Origin: an uncultured Clostridia bacterium
Lineage (GTDB): Bacteria; Bacillota; Clostridia; Oscillospirales; CAG-272
NCBI GenBank assembly: GCA_948466345.1
Contig: CAOKAC010000007.1
Coordinates: 1-64,000, forward strand
Direction of reading: 5' to 3'
Length of the DNA stretch: 64,000 nucleotides
Shown here piece by piece: positions 26,990 through 36,475 of this stretch (position 1 is the first letter of the stretch; each line of letters opens with the position of its first letter). Below the pieces are notes generated by a model. The model was not told where the DNA came from. It saw only the letters and a list, made by a program, of their open reading frames with translations, and searched no databases. The position numbers were made by a program, and so were the translations under genes.

Positions 26990-27044
26990 AGCATACCCAA
27001 ATTGTGTTAAATCAACAACCATTGTCACGTTAATTCTGGGTTAA
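26990..27044 (-). promoter_or_regulatory. pst operon promoter with Pho-box-like repeats
   Basis: On the minus strand TTAAC boxes begin at 27044, 27033 and 27010; the first two are exactly 11 bases apart and the third 23 further on, leaving room for a degenerate copy between. The nearest TTAACA ends nine bases before a TATGCT -10 (26995-26990), and no normal -35 is present. This matches the TTAACA direct-repeat Pho boxes that PhoP recognises in Bacillus. Confidence 0.6.
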
Positions 27045-27074
27045 ACCGGATTTATAAGCGATATTTGACACAAA

Positions 27075-27108
27075 TAAAAAAGATGCAGGCATGTCCTGCA
27101 TCTTTTTT
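27075..27108 (-). terminator. Terminator of the FAD dehydrogenase gene
   Basis: Stem AAAAAAGATGCAGG / CCTGCATCTTTTTT with a small loop. The stop codon of the leftward dehydrogenase gene lies within its right arm. It also insulates the pst promoter located immediately downstream. Confidence 0.8.
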
Positions 27109-28510
27109 ATCCGTTTTCTTTTTCAAACAGCGTACGCCCCATAAGAACGCCCATCACACTAGCCATCATAAGCCCCCGCGTCCATCCACTGCTGTCTCCC
27201 AGACAGTGCAGCCCAGCAATATTTGTACTGAGAGAAGCGTCCATTTTTACCTTATTGGAATAAAACTTCAGCTCCGGACTATATAGAAGTGTCTCCGTAG
27301 ATGCAAATCCTGGCACCACCATATCCAGCATCTTGATAAACTCAATAATATTGGTCATAGCGCGATAGGGCATCGCTGCTGTAATATCTCCCGGTACCGC
27401 GTCCTTCAGCGTAGGCACAACATTACTGAAAGCCAGCTCCTTTTGCCAGGTACGCTTGCCGTCTAAAATATCTCCGTAACGCTGCACCATAATATGCCCC
27501 GCACCCAGCATATTGGTAAGCTCTCCCACCTTCTGCGCATAAGCAATCGGTTGATTAAAGGGTTCTGTAAAATTGTGGCTGACCAAAATAGCAAGATTTG
27601 TATTGAAACTCTTGTTGTCTTTAAAGCTATGACCGTTCACCACAGCCAAATCGTTGTCATAATTCTCCTGTGCTACAAATCCGCCCGGATTCTGGCAGAA
27701 CGTGCGCACCTTGTTTTTCCACGGCCGGGGATATCCAATAAGCTTGCTTTCATACAGCACCCGATTTACTTTCTCCATAACTTCGTTACGGCATTCTACC
27801 CGCACGCCAATATCTACCGTTCCCGGCTTATGGGCAATCTGATGCTCTGCACACAGCTTTTCCAGCCAGTCCGCGCCCCGACGTCCTGTCGCAATGACAA
27901 CTGTGTCCGCCTCAATCTCCTGGGTACGCCCGCCTTCTCGGACAATCACACCCCGACACGCATTATTCTGCAGCAGAATATCCTCGCAGGCGGCGCCGAA
28001 CAGCATGTCCACGCCATGTTCCGCCAGCCAGACTTGAATTTCATGATATAGTTTCTGGGCCTTTTCTGTTCCCAGATGGCGGATAGGGCAATCTACCAGT
28101 TTCAGTCCGGCCTTAATGGCGTTCTTACGTATCTCTTTGATTTCTTCCCCATTTCCAACACCCTCAACCCTGGGATCCGCGCCAAATTCCAAATAAATCT
28201 TATCTGTATAGTAAATCAATTCCTGCGCCTCCATGGCCCCAATCAAATCAGGAAGGTCCCCGCCGACCTCATAGGAAAGGCTCAATTTGCCATCAGAAAA
28301 AGCACCGGCGCCGGAAAAGCCTGTCGTTATATCGCACCCGTTTTTACAGTTGACGCAGTGGCCTACATCCGCTTTAGGGCAGCGGCGTTTTTCTACCGGT
28401 TTTCCCTTTTCTATCATTAGAATTTTTTTGCAGCTTCCCTTTTTTACAAGCTCCATAGCCGTAAATATCCCCGCCGGGCCTGCTCCAACAATAATCAAAT
28501 CGTACTTCAT
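27107..28510 (-). CDS. Uncharacterised FAD-dependent dehydrogenase (COG2509 family)
   Basis: A 467-residue flavoprotein. The FAD-binding Rossmann motif VGAGPAGIFTAMEL is at residues 8-21. A family-specific cysteine block, RRCPKADVGHCVNCKNGCD (about 43-61), could hold a metal or cluster. VVIATGRRGADW near 209 is the second dinucleotide-contact motif, and LGDSSGWTRGLMMASVMG closes the FAD site near the C terminus. Homologues are widespread in Clostridia without assigned substrate. The gene is monocistronic, with its own strong promoter and terminator. Confidence 0.87.
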   Translation of the reverse strand: MKYDLIIVGAGPAGIFTAMELVKKGSCKKILMIEKGKPVEKRRCPKADVGHCVNCKNGCDITTGFSGAGAFSDGKLSLSYEVGGDLPDLIGAMEAQELIYYTDKIYLEFGADPRVEGVGNGEEIKEIRKNAIKAGLKLVDCPIRHLGTEKAQKLYHEIQVWLAEHGVDMLFGAACEDILLQNNACRGVIVREGGRTQEIEADTVVIATGRRGADWLEKLCAEHQIAHKPGTVDIGVRVECRNEVMEKVNRVLYESKLIGYPRPWKNKVRTFCQNPGGFVAQENYDNDLAVVNGHSFKDNKSFNTNLAILVSHNFTEPFNQPIAYAQKVGELTNMLGAGHIMVQRYGDILDGKRTWQKELAFSNVVPTLKDAVPGDITAAMPYRAMTNIIEFIKMLDMVVPGFASTETLLYSPELKFYSNKVKMDASLSTNIAGLHCLGDSSGWTRGLMMASVMGVLMGRTLFEKENG

Positions 28511-28603
28511 ACAAATTCACGCCTTTCTATGTATTTGTCATACCCCAAATAAGACGATAGCAAAAGAAACCGGGATTTCCGGTTTCAACATATATCCTTT
28601 TAC

Positions 28604-28632
28604 ATTCTATCATGGACGCGCTCAAGTGTCAA
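28604..28632 (-). promoter_or_regulatory. Promoter of the FAD dehydrogenase gene
   Basis: On the minus strand TTGACA (28632-28627), 17-base spacer, TAGAAT (28609-28604). A GAAACCGG/CCGGTTTC hairpin (28566-28586) lies in the predicted leader, about 55 bases before the start codon. Confidence 0.75.
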
Positions 28633-28646
28633 GCCTGCAGAATACC

Positions 28647-28675
28647 TTGATTTTTATTCTGATTTGTGGCATAAT
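28647..28675 (+). promoter_or_regulatory. Promoter of gpsA
   Basis: TTGATT (28647-28652), 17-base spacer, CATAAT (28670-28675). It is divergent from the FAD dehydrogenase promoter, the two -35 elements being 14 bases apart. Confidence 0.65.
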
Positions 28676-28715
28676 ATATAATATTTATACTTTTAAAAAT
28701 CAAGGAGAATTTGTT

Positions 28716-29726
28716 ATGTATATAGCCATTCTTGGCGCAGGTACATGGGGGATTGCCTTAGCAAAACTCCTGTCAGAAAACGGTCACGATATATGTGTAT
28801 GGTCCGCCTTGCCAAAAGAACTCGAAACACTTTCTAAGACATATACCCACCCAAACTTACCAGATGTGTCCCTGCCTCAAACGCTGCAATTTACTACAGA
28901 CCTAGAAGCCGCTGTATCCAATGCACAGTATGTAGTATTTGCTGTGGCCTCTGCTTATATTCGAAAAACGGCAGCAGCAGCGGCATCCTACCTTCCCAGC
29001 GATGCAATTTTAATCAATGTAGCCAAAGGGCTGGAACCGGGTACACAGCGTACCATGACGCAGGTAATTGAAGAAACGCTCGCCTCTGTAGGCAAGCCTG
29101 CTAATGGCCGTCTCGTCGCCCTTTCAGGGCCCACCCACGCGGAAGAGGTAGCGCGTAATGTACCAACTTCTATCGTCTCAGCATGCGAAAAGGAAGACAC
29201 AGCCAAAGCAGCAGCAGAAATTTTTATGAATTCCTGTATGCGAGTATACACGAATACAGACATTTTGGGAGTAGAACTGTGCGGCGCTCTGAAAAATATT
29301 ATTGCTTTGGCAGCCGGGATGATTCGAGGTATGGGAATGGGCGATAATACAAATGCCATGCTCATCACCAGAGGAATTGCGGAGATGACAAGAATGGGCC
29401 TTTCTATGGGATGCAGACGGCGTACCTTTAGCGGGCTTGCCGGCATTGGAGATCTGATTGTCACCTGTACCTCCGTCCACAGCCGAAATTATCGATGTGG
29501 AGAAATGATCGGTCGGGGTATGTCCTATGATGAGGCATCAGAAAAAATTGGAATGGTTGTGGAAGGGTATCACGCGCTGGAAGCCGCTATGGAGCTGTCT
29601 CGCAGCCAACAGGTAGATATGCCCATCGTATCGGCTGTATATGAGGTTGTAAAAAACGGTCGAAATCCCAAAGATACCATGAATGAACTCATGCTGCGGG
29701 AAATGAAATCAGAACTAGATACCTAA
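28716..29726 (+). CDS. gpsA: Glycerol-3-phosphate dehydrogenase [NAD(P)+]
   Basis: A 336-residue enzyme that reduces dihydroxyacetone phosphate to sn-glycerol-3-phosphate for phospholipid synthesis. N-terminal NAD(P) motif GAGTWGIALAKLL (residues 6-18), substrate/catalytic segments SGPTHAEEVARN (about 144-155), ELCGALKNIIALAAGMIRGM (about 189-208, catalytic Lys) and RMGLSMGCRRRTFSGLAGIGDLIVTC (about 228-253). AAGGAG is eight bases before ATG at 28716; an open frame extends upstream but lies in promoter DNA. Monocistronic with terminator. Confidence 0.95.
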   Translation: MYIAILGAGTWGIALAKLLSENGHDICVWSALPKELETLSKTYTHPNLPDVSLPQTLQFTTDLEAAVSNAQYVVFAVASAYIRKTAAAAASYLPSDAILINVAKGLEPGTQRTMTQVIEETLASVGKPANGRLVALSGPTHAEEVARNVPTSIVSACEKEDTAKAAAEIFMNSCMRVYTNTDILGVELCGALKNIIALAAGMIRGMGMGDNTNAMLITRGIAEMTRMGLSMGCRRRTFSGLAGIGDLIVTCTSVHSRNYRCGEMIGRGMSYDEASEKIGMVVEGYHALEAAMELSRSQQVDMPIVSAVYEVVKNGRNPKDTMNELMLREMKSELDT

Positions 29727-29731
29727 TAATT

Positions 29732-29764
29732 AAAGAGCGGGGGAACACCCCCGCTCTTTTTATC
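29732..29764. terminator. Bidirectional terminator
   Basis: Perfect 12-bp stem AAAGAGCGGGGG / CCCCCGCTCTTT with an AACA loop and T tracts on both strands, shared by convergent gpsA and the cellobiose phosphorylase operon. Confidence 0.9.
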
Positions 29765-32200
29765 TTATCCCATACAGACTTCTACAACATGTGTCCCGCC
29801 GTCTTGGACAGGCACAACCACATCACCGGTGATTTGCACACCATCCACAGTGATCTGTCGTACACCTTTGCATACGCCAGCGCTGTTGTCTACCCGGATT
29901 ACATATGTATCACCCCGGAATTTACGTGTAACAGTAAAAGCGTCCATCGTATCCGGAATACAGGGATTTATTCGCAGTCCATCGTATTCCGGCATCACGC
30001 CCAATATATAACGGGATACGTTGTAAAACGTCCATGCAGCTGTACCGGTCAGCCAGGAATTTTTCGCTTCCCCATGCCGCACCGCATCTTTTCCGGCAAT
30101 CATTTGGGAATATACATACGGTTCTGTGCGGTGAATTTCACTAATATCCTCCAGATAAGCAGGGCAAATCTTGCGATATACCTCAAAGGCGCGGTTTCCG
30201 CGTCCTACAACTGTCTCCGCAATGGATATCCAAGGATTGTTGTGGCAAAAAATGCCTGCATTTTCCTTATATCCCGGAGGATACGATGAAATTTCACCCA
30301 ATTCCAAATGATACTCCGAATATGGAGGATTGTTCAACACGATACCATATTTCGTATCCAGTCGCTCGATAACCGCGTCCAGCGCCTGCACTGCGCGGCC
30401 CTCTTTTACACCGATACCGGCCATAATGCAAAATCCCTGAGGCTCGATAAATATCTGTCCCTCCGTGCATTCACCGCTTCCGATTTTCTTACCGAAGGCA
30501 TCGTAAGCACGCAAAAACCATTGACCATCCCAACCGTGTTGCATAACTGCATTGTACATGGCCTTTACCGCCTGCTCGGCACGCTTTGCTTCTGTATCCA
30601 TTCCTTTTTTACGGCACAGCGCTGCATAATCTGGTCCTACTGCCACAAACATACCGGCAATAAACACCGATTCCGCAATGCCAGACTCAAAGTTCGCCGC
30701 CGTTTGGAAAGATTCGCCCGGTGTTTTTGAGAAGCAGTTTAAGTTCAGGCAATCATTCCAGTCCGCTCTGCCGATCAGAGGAAGGCCATGAGGTCCTAGA
30801 TTGTCCGTAACATGATCGAAAGACCGCTTCAAGTGCGTCATCATAGACGCAGCTTTGGAATCATCATTATCGAAGGGAACCATTTCGTCCAAAATGCTCC
30901 AGTCGCCAGTTTCCTTGATATAGGCAGCTACACCAAATATCAGCCATAAAGGATCGTCATTGAATCCTGATCCAATATCCGCATTGCCTTTTTTTGTTAG
31001 GGGCTGGTACTGGTGATATGCACTACCGTCCTCCATTTGGGTAGCGGCAATATCCAAAATACGCTCTCTTGCCCGCTGAGGGATCAAATGCACAAAGCCG
31101 AGCAAATCCTGGGTGGAATCTCTAAAACCCATGCCCCGTCCGATACCTGATTCAAAATACGAAGCAGATCGGGACATGTTGAAGGTCACCATACACTGAT
31201 ACTGGTTCCAGATATTTACCATTCGGTTCAACTTTTCGTCTTTAGACGCAACCTGATATTTTGATAAAAGGCCGTCCCAATAAGCAGCCAATGCAGTCAA
31301 CGCATTGTCCACTTGGGCATCTGTCTGATACGCTTCTATAAGACGCTTCGCCGGCGCCTTATTGATCACGCTAGGAGCTTCCCACTTTTCTTCCTCCGAA
31401 TTTTCACAGTACCCCAAAACAAAGATCAGCGATCTCTCCTCTCCCGGCTCCATGGATAGTTTGAGCATATGAGAGCCTATCGGTGCCCATCCGGAAGCAA
31501 CCGAATTTTGTGCCTCACCCGCAAAAACCACATTGGGATGATCAAATCCATTATATAAGCCTAGGAAAGTCTCCCGGTCTGTATCATATCCATCGATAGG
31601 TGCATTGACAGAAAACACTGCATAGTGGTTTCTTCGTTCCCGGTATTCCGTTTTATGATAAATAGCGCTGCCCACTACCTCTACTTCTCCAATGGAGAAA
31701 TTACGCTGAAAATTTGTCTGATCGTCCCATGCGTTCCAGAGACAAAATTCCACAAAAGAAAACAGCCGAATCTCCTTTTTCGCGCCGCTGTCGTTACGGA
31801 TTTTCAACCGATGTACCTCGCAGGTATCCCCCAGAGGCACAAAGGAGGTCTGAGATACGAAAAGTCCCCCAGCACTGGAGTTGATGGTCGTATATCCCAT
31901 ACCATGACGGCATTCGTACGTATCATATGCCGCTTTTACAGGCATCCAGCCCGGGGTCCATACAAATCCATCGTCATTGATGTAAAAATATCGCCCGCCA
32001 GCATCCGTAGGCACATTATTATACCGATACCGAGTCAGACGCAGCATACGTGCATCCCGATAAAAACAATATCCGCCTGAGGTATTGGACATTAGAGAAA
32101 AAAAGTCCTCGCTGCCTAGATAGTTAATCCATGGATAGGGGGTATCCGGCCGCGTGATCACATATTCCCGGTCCGCGTCGTTAAAATAACCATATTTCAT
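29765..32200 (-). CDS. cbpA: Cellobiose phosphorylase (GH94)
   Basis: About 811 residues, matching cytosolic cellobiose phosphorylases, which split cellobiose with phosphate into glucose and glucose-1-phosphate. N-terminal [33 protein letters not shown] and [14 protein letters not shown], which holds the catalytic Asp, are close to the enzyme of Clostridium thermocellum as I remember it. The whole length is conserved, including the C-terminal beta domain. ATG at 32200 (MKYGYF) has GGAG at good distance; an upstream ATG at 32212 is possible. It is the last gene of the leftward run starting at radA or earlier, directly after a HAD phosphatase. Confidence 0.92.
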   Translation of the reverse strand: MKYGYFNDADREYVITRPDTPYPWINYLGSEDFFSLMSNTSGGYCFYRDARMLRLTRYRYNNVPTDAGGRYFYINDDGFVWTPGWMPVKAAYDTYECRHGMGYTTINSSAGGLFVSQTSFVPLGDTCEVHRLKIRNDSGAKKEIRLFSFVEFCLWNAWDDQTNFQRNFSIGEVEVVGSAIYHKTEYRERRNHYAVFSVNAPIDGYDTDRETFLGLYNGFDHPNVVFAGEAQNSVASGWAPIGSHMLKLSMEPGEERSLIFVLGYCENSEEEKWEAPSVINKAPAKRLIEAYQTDAQVDNALTALAAYWDGLLSKYQVASKDEKLNRMVNIWNQYQCMVTFNMSRSASYFESGIGRGMGFRDSTQDLLGFVHLIPQRARERILDIAATQMEDGSAYHQYQPLTKKGNADIGSGFNDDPLWLIFGVAAYIKETGDWSILDEMVPFDNDDSKAASMMTHLKRSFDHVTDNLGPHGLPLIGRADWNDCLNLNCFSKTPGESFQTAANFESGIAESVFIAGMFVAVGPDYAALCRKKGMDTEAKRAEQAVKAMYNAVMQHGWDGQWFLRAYDAFGKKIGSGECTEGQIFIEPQGFCIMAGIGVKEGRAVQALDAVIERLDTKYGIVLNNPPYSEYHLELGEISSYPPGYKENAGIFCHNNPWISIAETVVGRGNRAFEVYRKICPAYLEDISEIHRTEPYVYSQMIAGKDAVRHGEAKNSWLTGTAAWTFYNVSRYILGVMPEYDGLRINPCIPDTMDAFTVTRKFRGDTYVIRVDNSAGVCKGVRQITVDGVQITGDVVVPVQDGGTHVVEVCMG

Positions 32201-32215
32201 ATTTTTCTCCATCCT

Positions 32216-32869
32216 TTATGCAAAAAGTCGCTCTACTGAAAGGTCCGTAAAGCTTTTTAGATAAATATCGCTCTGTTTTTCTATTTGGGCAGCATGGTCT
32301 TCCTCGTCTGCATCCCAAACCGCACAGACAGGAAACCCGCATTTTTTAGCAGTGACTACTGCATGCCGTGCATCTTCAAACACCCAAGTAGCAGCAAGAG
32401 GGGTTCCAAGAAGCTCCAACGCCTGCAGAAATACATTCGGCTGTTCCTTACCTGCACCTGCCTCTCCACAGGTAGTAATCGCATCAAAATAGTGATCAAT
32501 CCCTACTCGCCGCAGTGCGCCCTCTACCAAATAGCGGTCTGTAGCAGTTGCAATACACATGGGCACTCCATGCTCATACAATTTTGCCAGTAATGCTGCC
32601 ACCCCGGGCCGCAATAAAATTTCATGAAAATATGCACACTCCAGCATCCGGTTGCAGTCTGCAATAATCTCATCTGCCGTTTCCTGCAAACTATATACGC
32701 TACGGACATATTCCGCCGCTTCCCACATGCTCATATACCGAACTGTATCTTCTATCCCATTTGCGGGTATGAGCCCTCTTCCAGTGAGATAGCGGGTAAC
32801 AAAATTCTGATACAGGTACATAGAGTCAAATAATGTGCCGTCACAATCAAAAATCGCGCCTTGTATCAT
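32216..32869 (-). CDS. HAD-superfamily hydrolase (beta-phosphoglucomutase-like subfamily)
   Basis: A 217-residue enzyme. Motif I is FDCDGTLFDS (nucleophile Asp8, acid/base Asp10), motif II is in CIATATDRYLVEG, and motif III/IV is in GKEQPNVFLQAL and VFEDARHAV. A helical cap lies between motifs I and II. It could dephosphorylate a sugar phosphate; its position just before cellobiose phosphorylase hints at hexose phosphates, but the substrate is not readable. Overlaps the thiamine pyrophosphokinase stop by four bases. Confidence 0.85.
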   Translation of the reverse strand: MIQGAIFDCDGTLFDSMYLYQNFVTRYLTGRGLIPANGIEDTVRYMSMWEAAEYVRSVYSLQETADEIIADCNRMLECAYFHEILLRPGVAALLAKLYEHGVPMCIATATDRYLVEGALRRVGIDHYFDAITTCGEAGAGKEQPNVFLQALELLGTPLAATWVFEDARHAVVTAKKCGFPVCAVWDADEEDHAAQIEKQSDIYLKSFTDLSVERLFA

Positions 32870-33534
32870 ACAGATGTATCCTCATCACAAATTTTACGAA
32901 TACGGTTTACAAAGGATCTTGCATCCTCATTCCACATAACAATCAGCGTACCGTCCGCAACTTGGATCACACTTTCCGCACCAGTAAATGCATTGCTTAC
33001 CCCAAGAGGGACAGTACTTGTAAGGCAAGCGTTATCCAAAGGAAACTTCAATCCCTGCAGCGTTACACCGCAGGCTCTGTCGGCAGCGAACACAGATACC
33101 ATTCCCGTTTTCCCAGCGTCAAACTGCAATGCCCCATCGCTAAATGTGCATGTCGCGTTTCCCTCACCCCATAGCCAGCATACAGCACCATGCTCCGCCG
33201 CGCCAGCGCAGTTCTGTAAATTGGCTATCGTATGATCCAGCCGTCCGCCCAAGCCCCCGTATATAACAAAATTTCGAAAGCCCAGCTTCATTCCTTCTGC
33301 AAGCGCCAACGCCGTATCTGTGTCATCCTTATCCACAGGATGGCAGATTGTTTTTTCCAGTCTAGGCACATGTCCCAGCGAATCAAAATCCCCCACTGCA
33401 AGGTCGGCCATGACACCTATCTTTTCCAACGCGGAAAATCCCGCATCTGCTGCAATGATAAAATCTCCCTCTCGGCGATCTATGTACATCCCTTCCGTGA
33501 CGGAAGCGCCGATAATATAACAAATGTTTTTCAT
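32866..33534 (-). CDS. thiN: Thiamine pyrophosphokinase
   Basis: About 222 residues. The catalytic motifs are AADAGFSAL (about 28-36), VGDFDSLG (about 48-55) and VDKDDTDTALAL (about 68-79), which bind Mg2+ and transfer pyrophosphate from ATP to thiamine. The C-terminal beta domain completes the thiamine pocket. Start ATG at 33534 follows GGAGATAAA; a GTG at 33546 would overlap that ribosome site. It lies between a YdcF-like gene and a HAD phosphatase. Confidence 0.9.
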   Translation of the reverse strand: MKNICYIIGASVTEGMYIDRREGDFIIAADAGFSALEKIGVMADLAVGDFDSLGHVPRLEKTICHPVDKDDTDTALALAEGMKLGFRNFVIYGGLGGRLDHTIANLQNCAGAAEHGAVCWLWGEGNATCTFSDGALQFDAGKTGMVSVFAADRACGVTLQGLKFPLDNACLTSTVPLGVSNAFTGAESVIQVADGTLIVMWNEDARSFVNRIRKICDEDTSV

Positions 33535-33560
33535 TTTTATCTCCACGCTTTTTGCGATCG

Positions 33561-34382
33561 TTATTCCGCACCCAGTAAAAACAGCTTGCCGTAGGCCATA
33601 TACTCCCGCACAAGCGCTGCAAACATTGCATACGGATTGGGATCCTTCGCCAGAATAAATTCACTGTCACAGTTCAGTCGGGAACAAATCAACTTTATAC
33701 GGGGTATATGAAAGGCGTTAGATACCGATACGATAGTGTAATCAGCTATCCCCTCTTCTTCCATAATCTCCAGCGCATTTTTGATATTTTCTATAGTATT
33801 GTTGGATTTTGGATCGGTATAAATGCGCTCTGCATCGATTCCCATTTCCTCCACCAGATAGTTTTTCATTGCATCGGCTTCAGGCATCACCTCATCCGGT
33901 CCCTGTCCGCCTGTAACAATACACACAGAACCAGGTACAGCCTCCATATATTCTGCCATCTTGTTCAGACGCTTGCGCAGTACGCTGCCGGGACGTTCTC
34001 CCCGTAGGCCCGCACCATATACCACAAACACCGTCTCTCTGTCCAAATCCTCCGGATGCGTCTGCATACTGTTGGTTCCAAAAATATAAGCACACAGGAT
34101 GGAAAAGGTGACCATATAAAAACACATGCCCCAGGCAAAGATGTTTTTCAGCACAAAAAACGCCTTCTGCGGGATCACCTTCTCCCAAATTCGTTTAAAA
34201 AACAGGGGAATACCGGAAACCAGCATCGCTAAAATAGCAGCAATATAGGAAAGGCGACCTTCCGTCCACATCAGCAGCTTAATAAAATATAAAAAGTATG
34301 CAGCAAAGGCAAAGCTGCCGCAAACGATATATAGTACATTGAGGAAGCGATCATAGCCGCGCCTTTTTTCCGATTTTGTCAT
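33561..34382 (-). CDS. YdcF-like membrane protein (DUF218)
   Basis: About 273 residues. Three or so N-terminal transmembrane helices (about 12-32, 36-56, 72-100) precede a DUF218 domain: VVYGAGLRGERPGSVLRKRL (about 115-134), VTGGQGPDEVMPEADAMKNYL (about 152-172) and SNNTIENIKNAL (about 192-203). The family includes SanA/YdcF/ElyC-type envelope proteins, some of them acting on lipid-linked sugars. ATG 34382 has AAAGGGCG upstream; an ATG at 34409 overlapping the previous stop (TAATG) is an alternative. Confidence 0.8.
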   Translation of the reverse strand: MTKSEKRRGYDRFLNVLYIVCGSFAFAAYFLYFIKLLMWTEGRLSYIAAILAMLVSGIPLFFKRIWEKVIPQKAFFVLKNIFAWGMCFYMVTFSILCAYIFGTNSMQTHPEDLDRETVFVVYGAGLRGERPGSVLRKRLNKMAEYMEAVPGSVCIVTGGQGPDEVMPEADAMKNYLVEEMGIDAERIYTDPKSNNTIENIKNALEIMEEEGIADYTIVSVSNAFHIPRIKLICSRLNCDSEFILAKDPNPYAMFAALVREYMAYGKLFLLGAE

Positions 34383-34408
34383 ACACGCCCTTTCTGCGGA
34401 TTCCCGCA

Positions 34409-36445
34409 TTATCGGATGGCCGTCCCCACAGGGACAATATCGTCCACAAAAATCACCTGACATCCGCAGGCGTTATTCGTAGCTGCCAACAGCATACCCT
34501 CGCTGGTAACCCCGCTGAACCGTGCTGATTTTAGATTGGCAAGAACAATGATCTTTCGGCCTATCAGCTCGTCCACACTATAATCATGCTTGATACTGGA
34601 AACAATCACCCGCTCTTTAATGCCATCGTCCAAAGTGAGCTTCAAACAGTTAGCCGATTTGCGAATCTCCGCCGCCTTCACAATCTTGCACACACGCATA
34701 TCCATGCGAGCAAAATCGTCCATAGTAATTTCGTCCTTAACGGGTTCAACCGGATCCGGATCACCGTATTCCCGCTTTGGTGCTGTCTTTTCTTCTTTTG
34801 CTGCCGCATCTTCCTGGATCTGTCTTTCCAGCTCCAACTCTTCATTTGTTTGGTCATAGGAAAAGTCTAAAAGCTTTACATAGCTTTCTGCATCAATAGC
34901 GTATAAGAACAGGTACAGCCGGGGCCCCTTCTCCTTATCCAAAAGCAGCTTATATACATTGGAAAAGAATGTGCGCTGTACGCTCTTCAGCTCCTTCTCC
35001 GGCAAGTCCTCTCCAAATACCTGCTTTGGAATTGCATACAACTGACTGTTCAGTGTATCCAAATCAAAGCCGCCAGCAGATAAATATGCGTGCAATAGGG
35101 AAATTTCCCGCTTTTCTTCTGCACTCAGCGCATTATAAACCGCAAAGTTACGGGTTCTGCGCAGACGATTCATCTGATCAGGCGCACACTGCTCCAGCCA
35201 ATACCGCGCCTTATCCAGTCGGTCTTTAAACTGATCATAGCAGTATGGCGTACCAATTTTCTGGAAAATCGTCTCCAGCATGGGAACATTAAAGTTTACA
35301 ATGGAACCCAACTGTACCAGGTGCCCCATGGGGACAGGAATCACTTCGTGCCCCTTTACTGTAGTATTATACATAATTTCCTTTGTGCGCTCGTCCGCCG
35401 TGCCCTGCGCACATGCGCTCAGCATCTTATCAAATTCAAAATACTGGCGCAGAATTCCATCATCAAAACAAAAATCAAACGCCTTCATAGGATCGGTTTT
35501 GGAATATAGCCACAAAATCACCTGGGGCTGGTACAGACGCAACAATGTCTCCGGCGTAAGATTCAAGCCGGACGAACCGGACATCTTTCCTGTCGTTCCT
35601 TTGATGCCGATAAACTCATAGCCCTGGAAAATAGGCGCTTCATATTCAAAAATCTCTTTGGATATGTGCTTGCTTGTATCATAACTGCCGTTGATGCTGG
35701 CGTGATCCTTTCCGCCCGGCTCAAAGTCCACCCCTTCATACATCCAACGCATAGGCCAGTCGATTTTCCATGCAAGCTTGCAGTTAAAGTCCTTTGTAAA
35801 GTCAAAAGTCCCCATGTGTCCGCAGGCACAGGCATACTCTGCCACCGTGCAGTCATTGGAAAGATTTTGGATTTTTGTGGTATCTTTATGACATGCGGCA
35901 CAGTAAATGCTTACTGGATAATATGCCTCCCGCTCGCCAGGAGCAGCATCCTGCGTACGATGGCTGTCGATAATATCAAAAATTTCGCCTCTCTTTTTTA
36001 GCGCGTGCAGAATATACTTTACGTACTTACCACTGCGATACATTTCCGCCTGATACCGATAATCCATATCGATACCAAATGCTTGTATGCTATCCATAAA
36101 TTCCTTTTCAAAATGGGCCGCAAAAGTGGGATACGCCGCCGCATCGTCAAAAGGATTAGGGACATCCACATAAGGATAGCCGATGTATTTTTCCATATCT
36201 TCGTCTACCTGGGCAACATTCACCGGAATTTTCCGAAGCCGGTCAAATTCGTCCCATGAAAAAAGCAATCTTGCTTTTTTTCCCATTTTGCGCAGCGCAC
36301 GCACCACAAAATAACTGGTAGCTACGTCTCTAAAGTTTCCAATATGAATAGAACCGGAGGGGCTGATTCCCGCAGCACAGACATATTCTGGCTTGTCCGG
36401 ATTTCTCTTTACAATTTCCTGTGCAATTTTTTCTGACCAATGCAT
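34409..36445 (-). CDS. lysK: Class I lysyl-tRNA synthetase fused to a C-terminal Trbp111/EMAP-II-like tRNA-binding domain
   Basis: A 678-residue enzyme. Residues 1 to about 530 match class I LysRS, a Rossmann-type enzyme unrelated to the usual bacterial LysS: the HIGH-like SPSGSIHIGN (28-37), KMSGSSG near 287, and zinc-like cysteine pairs (YCAACHKDT; YACACGHMG). After an acidic linker (about 545-572), residues 575-678 form an OB-fold tRNA-binding domain of the kind found at the C terminus of MetRS (FARMDMRVCKIVKAAEI, VSSIKHDYS, GRKIIVLANL, SEGMLLAA). GAGGT lies seven bases before ATG. No T-box leader is visible; it follows radA by 30 bases. Confidence 0.9.
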   Translation of the reverse strand: MHWSEKIAQEIVKRNPDKPEYVCAAGISPSGSIHIGNFRDVATSYFVVRALRKMGKKARLLFSWDEFDRLRKIPVNVAQVDEDMEKYIGYPYVDVPNPFDDAAAYPTFAAHFEKEFMDSIQAFGIDMDYRYQAEMYRSGKYVKYILHALKKRGEIFDIIDSHRTQDAAPGEREAYYPVSIYCAACHKDTTKIQNLSNDCTVAEYACACGHMGTFDFTKDFNCKLAWKIDWPMRWMYEGVDFEPGGKDHASINGSYDTSKHISKEIFEYEAPIFQGYEFIGIKGTTGKMSGSSGLNLTPETLLRLYQPQVILWLYSKTDPMKAFDFCFDDGILRQYFEFDKMLSACAQGTADERTKEIMYNTTVKGHEVIPVPMGHLVQLGSIVNFNVPMLETIFQKIGTPYCYDQFKDRLDKARYWLEQCAPDQMNRLRRTRNFAVYNALSAEEKREISLLHAYLSAGGFDLDTLNSQLYAIPKQVFGEDLPEKELKSVQRTFFSNVYKLLLDKEKGPRLYLFLYAIDAESYVKLLDFSYDQTNEELELERQIQEDAAAKEEKTAPKREYGDPDPVEPVKDEITMDDFARMDMRVCKIVKAAEIRKSANCLKLTLDDGIKERVIVSSIKHDYSVDELIGRKIIVLANLKSARFSGVTSEGMLLAATNNACGCQVIFVDDIVPVGTAIR

Positions 36446-36475
36446 GAACTTTACCTCGATTTATCTAAATTTCCT

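Noticed and set aside
28287..28715. N-terminal extension of gpsA by about 143 codons
   Set aside because: The extension crosses the divergent FAD dehydrogenase gene and both promoters; the GpsA N-terminal NAD motif begins at 28716 behind a good ribosome site.
34409..36445. Annotation as methionyl-tRNA synthetase
   Set aside because: Only the C-terminal OB domain is MetRS-like; the catalytic core has the HIGN and KMSGSSG motifs of class I LysRS.
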